A DNA stretch of 64,000 bases from Gambelia wislizenii (lineage: Eukaryota > Chordata > Lepidosauria > Squamata > Crotaphytidae): NCBI GenBank assembly GCA_030847615.1, contig JAUMIR010000003.1, positions 34,532,501-34,596,500 on the forward strand, written 5' to 3'. The notes beneath the pieces are model-generated. The model searched no databases, had not been told where the DNA came from, and saw only the letters and a program-made list of their open reading frames with translations. Of this stretch, positions 1 to 11,134 are shown one piece after another; the stretch's first letter is position 1, and the number at the start of each line of letters is the position of its first letter. The translations under genes were made by a program, and so were the position numbers.

Positions 1-3000
1 AAAAGGAGTAGTGATTTATATCAGTCACAGAATACAATCTCGAGAACTGTATAGTGACCCAGAAGGCCAATTTTTGATCATGGAAGTTATCATACAAAAT
101 AAAAAAATATTAATCCTGGGTTTATATGGTCCCTTAGATGGGAAAAGCAGTTTCTATCATAAATTGTTAAACCATTTGATGCAGTATGATCATAGTAACC
201 TTATTCTCTGTGGGGACTGGAACGGTGTAATCTCGCCTGTGCTGGAGAGGCAATCAACAAAGAGAATTTCGGAAAACCAAGGCAAACTACCCAAGAGCTT
301 TGAAAGATTGGTGGAAAACCTCTCCTTGGTGGATGCGTGGCGATTTAAATATAATGAGGCTAAAGACTTCACTTTCTACTCTGAAAGACACCACTCGTTT
401 TCTAGAATAGATTTTTTTATGCTTTCTCATAGCATATGTAACTCCATCCATAAAATCAACATCTTACCCAGAACTTGTTCCGACCATAACCCGGTGATGC
501 TTGATTTGAAGTTTGGAAAGCAGACAGAGTTTAATTGGAGACTTAATGACAACCTGCTTCAGAGGGAAGATATTTTACAAAAAGTGAAGCAAGAAATAAA
601 ATGGTTTTTTGAGGAAAACCTTAACAAAGGTACAGATATTGCAACAGTCTGGGACTCTTTTAAGGCAGTCATGAGAGGGTTCTTTATTCAACAAAATAGT
701 ATTCTGAAGAAGAAGAAAAAAGAAAAAATAGAAAAAATACAAGAGGAAATTAGAATAAGAGAGAAAAAACTGCACTTAAACCCATATGATGAATCAACAC
801 GTAGAGAATTAAAAATCCTCCGAGAACAAGTAGAGCAGGATGCGATGGATGAAATCAGAAGAAAACTCCAATATTTGAAACAAAAGAACTTTGAATTCTC
901 CAATAAACCGGGAAAATGGTTGGCATATCAGCTAAGAAAAACCAGAGAAAGGAATACTATAAGTAAAGTCAAGCAAGGAGACCGTATATATACAGATCAA
1001 ATAAAAATAAAGCAGATATTTAAGAATTACTATGATTTGCTTTACCAGAAAAGAGGCAAAAATGGAAGGAGTTTAGAAGCTTTTTTTAATGACCAACTTA
1101 AAAATTACCACATCCCAGAGTTTACTGAGCAACAAAGAGATAAGCTAAATCAACCAATAAGAGCCGCGGAGATTATAGAAAAGATTCAAAAATTAAAATC
1201 TGGAAAAGCCCCCGGCTCGGATGGATTCACTCCTAAATTTTATAAGACTTTAGGAGATCAATTCTTAACTCCTTTTAAACAGACTATGGATGCGATAATC
1301 AAAGGTTCCTACCCAATGTCTTGGGGAGAAGCACACATTACTTTGATCCATAAAGAAGGTAGAGACCCTCAAGATCCTAAGAATTATCGCCCAATATCTC
1401 TCCTAAATGTGGACTATAAAATTTTTGCTTCAATTTTGGCTGACAGACTGAAAAAAGTATTAAGCGAGTGGATAGGTGAAGATCAGCGAGGTTTTTTACC
1501 GGATAGACTTTTGAAAGATAATATCAGGCACATTATAAATTTGATTGAATATCATGAAATGTACAAGGATAAGAAATTGGCACTAATATTTCTTGATATA
1601 GAGAAGGCATTTGACAACGTTGATTGGACCACAATGATTGGAATTTTAAATCAGATAAAAGTAGGGGAGAGCTTTATCAAATGGATTAAAGCCATATACC
1701 AAAACCAGACTGCTAAATTGTTAATAAATGGGGAGAAAACAGACAAGTTTCCAATTCAGAAAGGGACACGACAAGGATGTCCTCTTTCGCCTTTCTTGTT
1801 CATAATAATTATGGAAATGCTGAGTATAAGAATAAATCAAGGGGAAGAAATAAAAGGAGTCAAAATACAAAAGATAAGATACAAGATAAGGATGTTTGCA
1901 GATGACCTAGTAATCTCCTTAAGTGACCCTCGAGAAGAGATATTGGGGTTGATTAACATCTTGAAGGATTTTGAAGATTTAACAGGACTGAAGACAAATA
2001 AAGAGAAAACAATGATGCTAACTAAAAACCTCAGTAAGAAGGAAGAAAGTGATTTGGCAGAACATTCAGGTTTTAAGATAGCCAAAGTAGTAAAGTATCT
2101 GGGTGTAAATATCACGAGTAACAACCAAGAACTTTTCAATAACAATTATAAAAAATTATGGGTGCAAATTAGAAGAGATCTTAACAATTGGCAGAACATC
2201 ACAACGTCATGGCTAGGTAAAATAAGTATAATAAAAATGAATGTGCTCCCTAAGATGATCTTCCTTTTTCAAACTATCCCGATAGAAATTGGGCAGAGAA
2301 CATTTAAAGAATGGCAAACGGATGTAGCCAGATTTATCTGGGCTGGTAAGAAACCGAGGGTAAAAATGAAATCATTGCAGGATGCTAAAGAAAGGGGAGG
2401 ACTTAATGTGCCAAATCTTGAATTATACTACAAAGCGTGTTGTTTAACTTGGATAAATGAGTGGGTCATATTAAAGAATGAGAAGCTACTAGTGATCGAA
2501 GGAGTGGGGAATCATTTCGGATGGCATGCTTATCTCTTTTATGACAAGGATGTAATTAACAGAAATTTTTATAACCATTGTATAAGAAGATCATTGATTA
2601 AGTGTTGGAAAAGAGTGAAAATGAGATTCTTCCACCAACTACCTTTATGCTTATCACCTCACGAAGCATTTTATAATAGAGAAGGCATACCGTCGAACCA
2701 ATGGTTAAAATATAAAGATGTCCTTAAATTATGTGGTGATGATTATTTAATGAAATCCCAGGAGGAAATTAAAAGAGAAGGTTTGGATTGCCATTGGTAT
2801 CTACACACACAGATAAAGGAAAGATTTAAAATGGATAAAAGACTAAGTGGTATTATGATAAAAAAATCACAATGGGAAAACATTACTGAAGTAGGCAATA
2901 AAAACATGATTACAAGGTTTTACAAATTATTACTGCAATGGGATATGGAAGATGAAACTGTCAAATCAAATATGATTGCCTGGGCGCGTAATTTTGGTCA

Positions 3001-3976
3001 CACAATTGGTTTTGATAAATGGGAACATCTGTGGATAAATCAAATAAAAAGGACACTAAGTCAAGATTTACGAGAGAATGTGTATAAGATGTATTACAGG
3101 TGGTATTTATCACCTAATAAGTTGTCGAAAATGTATAAAGGTTCCCAGAATATATGTTGGAAATGTGGAGAGAAAAATGCGACCTTTTTTCATTTATGGT
3201 GGCAATGTAAGGCAGCAAAAGAATATTGGTTACAGATCAAACAAACAATAGACCACATACTGAATATTTCTCTTCAATGGAAACCTGAGATCTTCCTTTT
3301 AGGGATGATAGAGAGATCACAGGAGACAGAGTATGGAAAAATAATTTTTTACATGATTGTAACAGCCAGAATAGTCTATGCGAAAATGTGGAAGAATAAG
3401 AATTCTCCTACCATAGATCAATGGTTGGAGAAACTTTTTGAATCTTATTTCTTGGACAGACGAACCTTGAAATTAAAAGGTGAATTGGAAGGGAAACATC
3501 AAAAAGACTGGATAATGATTGTTACATATTTAACGGGCAGGTGGGGCAATAAGATAATCATCTCTTAAGTTTCCTTTCCTTACTCTTTATATTGTAGTAT
3601 CATCAGAGATCTATTATAAAATGTAATTAATAAGAATGTATGGAAGTATAGAAGCTAACTAAATGAAAGACACTTCTCCCACTATGGGGGAAAGATGATG
3701 ATGTTCATTATAATACGAGGGATTTTGAAGGCATCCAGTTAGGAAGTCATTAAGATATATACTCATAAGACAATAATTTAGTAAGATGTAAATAGTATAT
3801 TTAGTTTAATTATTTTAACAAAAACAGGCTAACGAAGCGCATCTTATCATTGTATTATTTTTTTTCATATTGTGATGTACAAAATGGTAAAGAAGGAATG
3901 TATAAAGGTACAGTAGCTATGTGTATATAATAAAAGTTGTATGTACATATATACGTATGCCAATAAAAAAAAAAAA
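1..3976 (+). mobile_element. L1-clade LINE, 5' end outside window
   Basis: This is the 3' part of a non-LTR retrotransposon. It comprises the ORF2 reading frame plus a 3' UTR of about 400 bases that is AT-rich. AATAAA signals lie at about 3929 and 3962, and the second runs into a 12-base A run ending at 3976, which marks the 3' end of the element. The endonuclease and RT motifs and the A-rich tail fit the L1 clade. The 5' UTR, ORF1 and the start of ORF2 lie beyond the left edge, so completeness cannot be judged. Confidence 0.9.
2..3568 (+). CDS. L1 ORF2: AP endonuclease-reverse transcriptase, N-terminus off window
   Basis: ORF2 nicks target DNA and reverse-transcribes its own RNA at the nick. 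The frame is open from the first bases of the window (reading KGVVIYISHR) to the TAA at 3566-3568, about 1189 codons with no stop. In residues counted from position 11, the endonuclease motifs GDWNG (about 68-72) and SDHNPV (about 157-162) are present. A lysine- and glutamate-rich linker follows at about 230-310. The RT has SGKAPGSDGF (about 397-406), FLDIEKAF with the catalytic Asp near 529, GTRQGCPLSP near 586, and FADD in the YXDD position near 629-632. A cysteine-rich C-terminal motif, CWKCG followed by His and Cys, sits at about 3155-3210. The true start is left of the window; about 90 endonuclease residues are probably missing. With no frameshift or stop it may be a young copy. Confidence 0.92.
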   Translation, partial: KGVVIYISHRIQSRELYSDPEGQFLIMEVIIQNKKILILGLYGPLDGKSSFYHKLLNHLMQYDHSNLILCGDWNGVISPVLERQSTKRISENQGKLPKSFERLVENLSLVDAWRFKYNEAKDFTFYSERHHSFSRIDFFMLSHSICNSIHKINILPRTCSDHNPVMLDLKFGKQTEFNWRLNDNLLQREDILQKVKQEIKWFFEENLNKGTDIATVWDSFKAVMRGFFIQQNSILKKKKKEKIEKIQEEIRIREKKLHLNPYDESTRRELKILREQVEQDAMDEIRRKLQYLKQKNFEFSNKPGKWLAYQLRKTRERNTISKVKQGDRIYTDQIKIKQIFKNYYDLLYQKRGKNGRSLEAFFNDQLKNYHIPEFTEQQRDKLNQPIRAAEIIEKIQKLKSGKAPGSDGFTPKFYKTLGDQFLTPFKQTMDAIIKGSYPMSWGEAHITLIHKEGRDPQDPKNYRPISLLNVDYKIFASILADRLKKVLSEWIGEDQRGFLPDRLLKDNIRHIINLIEYHEMYKDKKLALIFLDIEKAFDNVDWTTMIGILNQIKVGESFIKWIKAIYQNQTAKLLINGEKTDKFPIQKGTRQGCPLSPFLFIIIMEMLSIRINQGEEIKGVKIQKIRYKIRMFADDLVISLSDPREEILGLINILKDFEDLTGLKTNKEKTMMLTKNLSKKEESDLAEHSGFKIAKVVKYLGVNITSNNQELFNNNYKKLWVQIRRDLNNWQNITTSWLGKISIIKMNVLPKMIFLFQTIPIEIGQRTFKEWQTDVARFIWAGKKPRVKMKSLQDAKERGGLNVPNLELYYKACCLTWINEWVILKNEKLLVIEGVGNHFGWHAYLFYDKDVINRNFYNHCIRRSLIKCWKRVKMRFFHQLPLCLSPHEAFYNREGIPSNQWLKYKDVLKLCGDDYLMKSQEEIKREGLDCHWYLHTQIKERFKMDKRLSGIMIKKSQWENITEVGNKNMITRFYKLLLQWDMEDETVKSNMIAWARNFGHTIGFDKWEHLWINQIKRTLSQDLRENVYKMYYRWYLSPNKLSKMYKGSQNICWKCGEKNATFFHLWWQCKAAKEYWLQIKQTIDHILNISLQWKPEIFLLGMIERSQETEYGKIIFYMIVTARIVYAKMWKNKNSPTIDQWLEKLFESYFLDRRTLKLKGELEGKHQKDWIMIVTYLTGRWGNKIIIS

Positions 3977-4189
3977 GAACACGAACGAAGCTGAGGAGGT
4001 TGGAGGAGGGGCCTGCACCATGCTTGAGTAGTCAGCTAGAGATGGAGTGAGGAAATGCCACCATCAACTTTTTACAGTAAACCTTACTTTAAATCAACAA
4101 CACTTTAAAAGTCTCATTTCTGGTGGAGGAGCCCAAATTTACCTCCATGGTAACAAGCCTACAAACTTATAGGTTAAAAATGGATTATG

Positions 4190-5330
4190 CATGTCACTTG
4201 TGGTCATTACTTTTATCTTCCTATTGGTTAGCTGAAACTTTTTGTACTTCCTTCATTTTCATCAATAGTTGTTCCAAGTCTTTGCTATTTTCTGCAGATA
4301 ATATGGTGTCATCTGCATATCTTAAACTGTTGATGTTCTTCCCCTAATTTTCACTCCTCCTCCTTCTTCTGAATCGAATTATACTTTCCATATGATATCT
4401 TCTGCATATAGATTAAAGAGATAGGGTGATAAAATGGAGCTTTGTCTGACCCCCTTGCCAATTGGAAACAACCCCCTTTCTCCATATTTAATCCTGACAG
4501 TTGTCCCTTGTCAAGAGTAGAGGTTATCAGGGCGATCAGATGATGTGGGACACTGATTTCTTTTAGACTGAGCCATAATTTCCCATGATTTATGCAATCA
4601 AACTCTTTGCAGTAATATGCAAAAGGTTATTTTTCTTATAAATTTCTTTAGTGCATTCCATTATCTGATGTATATTTGCAATATTCTGCCTTTCCTTTTC
4701 CGAAACCAGTTTGGACATCTCACATTTTTCACTCCATATATGGTAAAAAGTATTTCTTGTAAAATCATGAACACCACTTTGCTTGCATGGGAGATCAGTC
4801 CAATAGTCTTATAGTTACTATTATTCTTGCTGTTCCTTTTCTTGGGTATTGGAAGGTTTATATACAATTGCACCACTGTTTTGTTTTTCCATATTTGGTG
4901 ACTATTTTTTGTTAGAACTGGAATGCATTACATCTCTATAGTTTGAAATAGTTCTATTGCTACATTGTCCATTTCTTTAAGAGCCCTTTCCACTTCACTT
5001 GGTAAGAGTGTGGGTTTATCTTCAACTGGAATCAGTCATAATTTCATTTCTTTTACATAGTTCTTCAGCATCCTGATCTTCTTGCCCTGATCCTATAATG
5101 TGCTCCCCTGTTGGTCATATAGATTCTTTACTTTTGGTTTGAATTCTCTTTTGATTTCTTGGAACTTGTGGAAAAGGTCTCTTGTTCTCTTTTAAGCTGT
5201 CTATATCTTTGCATTGATCGCTGTAATAATTCTCTTTTCCCTACACACATGTTGCTGAACTGTTGCATCCAAGACTCTGACGCTTTTTCTGTCACCTTTT
5301 ACTTCTGTTTTTCATATACCTTTAACCATT
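4190..5330 (-). mobile_element. RTE/BovB-type LINE fragment, degraded
   Basis: Read on the minus strand, this contains decayed reverse transcriptase segments typical of BovB/RTE. An RYADDTI motif is encoded at about 4300-4320, and an IGKGVRQ-like segment followed by LSPYLFNLYAEDI lies at about 4390-4490. Further upstream on the minus strand there is an N-terminal RT-like stretch reaching about 5330. Many stops and frameshifts interrupt it, and no frame exceeds about 75 codons. The 3' end of the element is absent on the left. The boundaries are approximate. The motif set matches BovB better than the L1, CR1 or L2 copies in the window. Confidence 0.75.
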
Positions 5331-5460
5331 AAAATGGTTAAAGAGCACTCTAGGGACCCCTAACTATTTGCCTCTACTTTCTCCTGCAGGTAACATTTGT
5401 GCAAGTGTAGTTGCACTTTTCTCCATGTTCAACATGCATCTATACTACTGTTTCCTCTCC

Positions 5461-8400
5461 ATTGACGCCCCCTTGTCGTGGGAGAGAGGCTTGCGTACCC
5501 TAATGATGTTTTGAGCTATGCTGGCAGTGGCATAATAGCCACTGGTAGGGTCTCCCATGCCAGACAGGTCAAAACCGAAGGGTCTGACAAAGAGCGTCAA
5601 AGGGCAGGATGGGCTCTCTAGCCTTGTGGCAACCGTCCTAGGAGAAGGAAAACTCCAATCCCAAACCTGGGCAGATGGTGCTCGTCCAACCCTGTAAGGT
5701 CAACCATCTAAGAGAAGGAAACTCTAATCAAACCTACGGCCCGAGGACCTCACTGCCACGTCCATGCTTGCAAGGCCACGGCAGATGAATCTCTGGTTTA
5801 AAGGGTGAGGCCAGTTCTGTGCACGCTGCGCTCCACCAGAAAAATCCATTGCACAGGCTCGAAGGACAAATTCAGTTCCAAAAAAGCCCTGTAGCGACTG
5901 GCGAGGGACGAAACCGGCAGGTGTAAAGATGCACTGGAAGCCGCAGCCCCAACCCTGCATGCAGGCGGTTCAGGACATTGGTCGCTCGAGGCTGACCCGG
6001 GATATGACAGTCTTGTTCGGCAGCATCCTGAATGACCAAGCAGCCTTTTTTAAGGAGAGCACTGCTTGCTCCATATGGAGAGGGGCCTAGAAAAGGTGGC
6101 CTAATGAAAGCTCATCCCCAACTACCTGGTTGGCTAGCCGCGGCCAACGGGAATCTTCTGATGCGGTCAAACCAAGGCAAAGAAACAAAGGCACACACCG
6201 GCCTCCAAAGGTGTAAATAAACTGACACTTGCATGCTGGAACATCAGAACCATGCAAGATTCTGAAGATAGTGGATGGCCTGAGCGTCGTTCTGCCCTAA
6301 TAGCCCTTGAACTATCACGGCTTAATATTGACATCGTTGCTCTTAGTGAAGTTCGCTTCCATGAGGAAGGCAGCCTTAAAGAACATGGCGCCGGCTACAC
6401 ACTTTACTGGTCTGGCAAACCCAAAACCGAAAAACATCTTTCAGGAGTAGGCTTTATGATTAAAAACTCCATTGCCTCCAAACTCGAAACCTTGCCAACA
6501 GGACACTCTGATCGCATTATTTCCTTACGCCTCCCACATGTTGTTCTCTTTAGTATATATGCCCCAACTATGCAAGCCAACCCTGTAGAGAAAGACAAAT
6601 TCTACACAGACCTACGCCAACTCATACAAAAAGTCCCTGCAGAAGATAAAATTATTATCCTTGGTGACTTCAATGCCAGAGTAGGAAAGAACTCCGAAGC
6701 CTGGAAAGGTGTCTTAGGCAAGCATGGTGTTGGAAACTGCAATGATAACGGACGCCTCCTGCTAGAGTTCTGTGCAGAACAACAGCTGACTATTACAAAC
6801 ACAATCTTTCAGCAGAAAGATAGCTTGAAGACAACCTGGATGCATCCCCGATCCAAACATTGGCACCTCATTGACTATGTTCTAGTCCGTCAGAGAGACA
6901 TTCGTGTGATGCCGAGTGATGCCCAGTGCAGAATGCCAAACAGATCATCGCCTTGTCAGATGTAAACTAAATCTTCATCTTAAGTTCAAACCTAAGAGGG
7001 GTGGCATCTTAAAGAAGAGGCTCCAAGTCAACAATCTTCAACAAGCTACCATGAGAGACAACTTCCAGGCAAACCTACAAACGAAACTTGAAGACCATCC
7101 TACAGATCCTTCTCCTACAGTGCTTTGGCAACATATCAAAAACAGTATCCTCCAGTCTGCAGAAGAATCCCTCGGGTTCTCCCACAAGAAAAATCAAGAC
7201 TGGTTTGATGAAAACAACCAAGAGATCCAGGAGCTGTTGGCAAGGAAGAGAGCTGCTCACCAGGCATACCTCACCCAGCCAACCTGTCATGTAAGAAAAG
7301 CAGCTTTCCGCCTCACATGTAGCAAACTACAACAAAAACTCCGAGACATGCAGAACAAGTGGTGGATCAATTTAGCAGAAAAGACACAACGCTGTGCAGA
7401 TCTGGGTGATCATAGAGGATTTTATGAAGCTCTTAAAGCAGTGTTTGGACCTACTTATCAGGTCCAAAGCTCCTTATACAGTACAGATGGTCAAACATTA
7501 ATTACTGATAAAACCTCCATCCTGAATCATTGGGCTGAACATTTTCAAAGTCTCTTTAGCGCCAACCGAGTAGTCCAAGCCTCAGCTATCCCACATATGA
7601 TACAAAAACCAATGAAAAATGAATTGGACATAGCTCCCACTTTAGAAGAGACCCTTAAGGCCATACAGCAGATGAAAAACGGCAAGGCAGCTGGGATTGA
7701 TGGAATCCCACCTGAAGTTTGGAAACACGGAGGTCATGCACTCCACGAAAAATTACACGAATTCCTTGTGAATTGCTGGGAAAAAGGGGATCTGCCATCA
7801 GACCTCCGAGATGCAGTCATCATCACCCTGTACAAGAAAAAAGGAGCAAAATCCGACTGCTCAAACTATCGAGGCATAACACTGCTCTCTATTGCTGGAA
7901 AAATCCTTGCAAGGATACTCCTGAACAGATTAGTTCCTGCTATTGCAGAAGAACGTCTCCCTGAAAGCCAATGTGGCTTCAGAGCCAATAGGAGTACTAC
8001 AGACATGGTATTTGCCCTTAGGCAACTGCAAGAAAAAATGTAGGGAGCAGAACAAGGGTCTCTATGTAACATTTGTCGACCTCACCAAAGCCTTTGACAC
8101 TGTAAGTAGAAAAGGTCTGTGGCAGATCCTGGAAAAACTAGGATGCCCCCCCAAATTCCTTAAAATTATTATCTTGCTACACGAGGGCCAGCGTGGTCAA
8201 GTCAGATATGGCGATGCTCTTTCAGAGCCCTTTCTAATAACTAATGGAGTGAAGCAAGGTTGTGTTCTTGCACCAACTTTATTTACAATCTTCTTTAGCA
8301 CGATGCTCCAAAGGGCTATGGCAGAGCTTGAAGAAGACGACGGCATCTATATACGCTACCGTACTGATGGTAGCTTGTTTAACTTAAGCCGTCTGAGGGC

Positions 8401-9437
8401 TCACACTAAGACTCTAAACTATCTAGTCCGTGAGCTGCTCTTCGCCGATGATGCTGCCCTTGTTGCCCACACAGAAGCAGCTCTGCAGCGCCTAACGTCC
8501 TGCTTTGCAACAGCTGCAGAGCTGTTTGGGCTAGAAGTCAACCTGAAGAAAACAGAAGTTCTTTACCAGCCTGCACCACAGGACGAACACCACCATCCCC
8601 ACATTGCTGTCGGCAAATCTGTGCTCAAGTCTGTTCAGCAGTTCACCTACCTGGGAAGCATCATCTCCTCAGATGCCAAGATTGACAAAGAGTTCGATCA
8701 CAGATTAGCAAAGGCATATAGTGCATTTGGAAGACTTCACAAAAAAGTCTGGAGCAATAAACACCTGAGGCAAAGCACAAAAATCAGTGTGTATAGAGCC
8801 ATCGTACTGTCTATCCTCCTTTATGGATCTGAAACATGGGTCACCTATCGCCACCACCTACGACTCCTCGAGCGCTTTCATCAGCGCTGTCTACGCACAA
8901 TCCTAAATATACACTGGACTTACTATGTGACAAATGTTGCTGTCCTTGAGCAAGCAGGGATCACCAGCATTGAGGCCATGATATTGAGAACACAGCTGCG
9001 CTGGGCAGGGCACGTTTCTAGGATGGAGGACCATCGCCTCCCAAAAATACTACTCTACGGTGAACTCGCCACGGGTCAGCGTAAGAGGGGCGCTCCAAAA
9101 AAGCGATACAAAGACTCCCTGAAACAACATCTCAGGCTCGGCCAAATTGATCACCAACAGTGGTCTGCCCTGGCCTCACATCGGGAGGCATGGAGACGCA
9201 CTATCCACAATGCTGCAGCCTTATTTGAGAACTCACGACGAACAAGTCTTGAAGAGAAACGACAACGCAGAAAGAATCACAACCCAAAAACATCACCCAA
9301 GGAGACCTTCTGCTGTGCTTTTTGCAACCGGACTTGTTTATCTCGGATTGGCCTTTTTAGTCATCAGCGCGCTTGCAGAAAGCGCGGGATGAGTCCTTCC
9401 TGAATCTTCGTTTGCAAAGAAAAGCCAGAGAGATACT
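5461..9437 (+). mobile_element. APE-type LINE, near full length (possibly Ingi/Vingi group)
   Basis: This non-LTR element has a GC-richer leader of about 750 bases (roughly 5461-6210), a single long ORF2 in three frames, and a short 3' end. The right boundary is set by comparison with a second copy at 27697-28047. Both share sequence through 'aaagaaaagccagagaga' and then diverge, so the 3' end lies near 9437. The start near 5461 is inferred from the change in base composition and is less certain. The ORF resembles proteins often labelled 'craniofacial development protein 2-like' by automated pipelines, which in such contexts are retrotransposon endonucleases. Clade assignment is tentative. 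Confidence 0.75.
6160..9403 (+). pseudogene. Broken ORF2 of the APE-type LINE: endonuclease-RT-C2H2 finger
   Basis: The endonuclease is read in the frame of 6252 and actually starts upstream: LACWNIRTM is encoded at about 6225-6254, so the Met at 6252 is internal and the frame opens after a TGA near 6158. Endonuclease motifs include ALSEVRF and GDFNARVG. A frameshift near 6915 moves the frame to that of 6916, which carries the linker and the first RT blocks (KNGKAAGIDG, SNYRGITLLS). A second frameshift near 8030 moves it to the frame of 7943, with FVDLTKAFDT, NGVKQGCVLAP and FADD (about 8440-8453). The C-terminus has RKRGAPKKRYKDSL and then a C2H2-like finger (C-x2-C...H...C) at about 9313-9385. 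Two frameshifts make this copy inactive. All core motifs survive, so decay is limited. Confidence 0.88.
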
Positions 9438-9439
9438 AC

Positions 9440-10150
9440 TGTTTGCAGCTCTCTTCTTAATGCAATAAAAGTTGTGGCCTTAGTTTTATCTGACCTGACA
9501 CAACTTGCCTTGTCATTGCTAGGGATTAAATGGCAAGCCACCACTGCATACAACTCCTTCTATTGGATACTTGCCTGCGCACATTCAACTCCAGCATCAG
9601 GAATTTCTCAATAGACCAACCACTGTATGCAGCCACCCAGTCTTGGGAATCAAATTCTACACATCCAGCATCCTGTTGCAAATGTTCCTGTTCAGCAAGG
9701 AGCCAATTAGTGCAGAAGCCCTGCAGGGACAGGTGCCTTCTCCTGAAAATATATCTTTGATATTTTATTAGAATTAAATAGCAAGAAAGCAAGAAAATCC
9801 CTTAATAGAGATAATGACAGGAAATGGCAGGAAAGTCACCCTCATCTCAGCCAGAAGTAAAACTGTTCACTTTTAAGTTTGTTGTTTTTGTATAACTTTG
9901 ATTGAAAGTAACAACCAGCAAGGAAAGGAAAACACACTTTGACAACTGTTCCTCTCTCAGTTCCCTGGGAGTTAATCTAAGCTCTCTCCCACTGCCAATA
10001 TTTAAAAGGGGAGAAATATATATATGGTTGCATAGCAACTTTGCTCCACAGTACCTGTTGCAGGCAGCTAGGATTTTTCACCCGCAGGAGATAAATACTA
10101 ATTAAAATACTGAGTATCAGCTATGGTGGTAAAGCCTGAGTAGTTCTCCC
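9440..10150. other. No feature seen
   Basis: This is AT-rich DNA without a credible coding frame or a repeat I recognise. Short open frames here have no domain signature. Confidence 0.5.
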
Positions 10151-10154
10151 CATT

Positions 10155-10219
10155 AGTGAACGATGAGTTTCATTCTCAAACATATATATTCGGCTTGAGA
10201 ATGAAACCTGTCCTTCACT
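10155..10219. other. 65-nt imperfect hairpin
   Basis: The two arms, 25 bases each, can pair with only four mismatches around a 15-base loop (acatatatattcggc). The inner 12 bases of each arm are perfect complements (tttcattctcaa and ttgagaatgaaa). The size and shape resemble a pre-microRNA. Pairing stops at both ends. No known microRNA is recognised, and a small remnant of a palindromic transposon is an equally good explanation. Confidence 0.4.
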
Positions 10220-11030
10220 GCTCCAAAACATCATGGAAATATTTCAGTAACCAAAAGCTCTGACTTGGGGAATGTGTGACAAGAGCAACATTCACCATAC
10301 ATATTGAGGATGAGGATGATTACAGCAGCGATTGAATTTGACAGAGTAATCTGTACTGCTTGCATTGAGGATAGAGCATCTGTGGCAGAAGAATCGCCAC
10401 TTTCTATCTACCACTGAGCTCATATCAGACAGGGAGTAAGGAAGAATGTGGTGGTTTCTCCTCCCTCCATTTCAGGTGAGAAATTCTCTCCTATGGGCTC
10501 CAGTGAATCTCCAGATAGCAGGAGGTGCAGACTTCCTGGTGCAGAAGCAGGAGGTGCAGACTTCCTGGTGGCTCCAAGTGGTAGAAATGAGTATGAAGGA
10601 TGCTCAACAGAGGATGCACATTCTACAAGGTGAATTCTACCTTCTAGTCCTTTAAATTGCCAGGGTCAGTCCACTTCACAGTTTAAAGCATGGCATGTGT
10701 TCTTCTGGATGTTGTTGAATACCAGTTTCCCTTAGCACCAACCATTCTAGCCAAGGATGAGAAATGATGGAATTAGTACTTTAGCAATGTCTGGAGGAAG
10801 TATCAGCATGTGGAAGACCACATATTCCCTAGCCCTGGGGTATGGTGGAATTAAGTTTGGATTTCCTTCCTTTGCACCTGTTAATGTCACTCTTTTTCAC
10901 TCTTTTTCTTCTCTTTCTGGCTAGCACCTTACCTTCTTTTTTTCCTTCTGCTAGCCAACCTTCTTTTGGGTCATGTTCTTGTCATCTTTTCAAATCACCT
11001 CCAGCATTAGCCTTTATGCTGCAAGAGAGT
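10220..11030. other. No gene seen; contains a 29-bp two-copy direct repeat
   Basis: The only structure is a tandem duplication of a 29-base unit containing 'gcaggaggtgcagacttcc' at 10517-10574. No coding frame shows any domain signature. Confidence 0.5.
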
Positions 11031-11034
11031 GTAC

Positions 11035-11130
11035 CCTCTCTGAAGATACCAGCCACAGATGCAGGCGAAACGTCAGAAAGAAACTATTCCAGAACACGGC
11101 CTCACAGGCTGGAAAAAAATTAAGGAAAAT
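11035..11130 (+). mobile_element. Penelope-like element tail fragment (tentative)
   Basis: The segment 'gaagataccagccacagatg' through the A-rich 'ggaaaaaaattaagg' recurs at 21720-21828 in the same orientation and at 13376-13470 inverted. At the last site it adjoins a longer coding remnant suggestive of a Penelope-like element. This copy holds only the terminal part. Confidence 0.45.
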
Positions 11131-11134
11131 CTAT

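Noticed and set aside
6252..6965. Host gene similar to craniofacial development protein 2
   Set aside because: The frame is the endonuclease of a LINE: it is followed by RT blocks after one frameshift, and a second copy of the element exists in the window.
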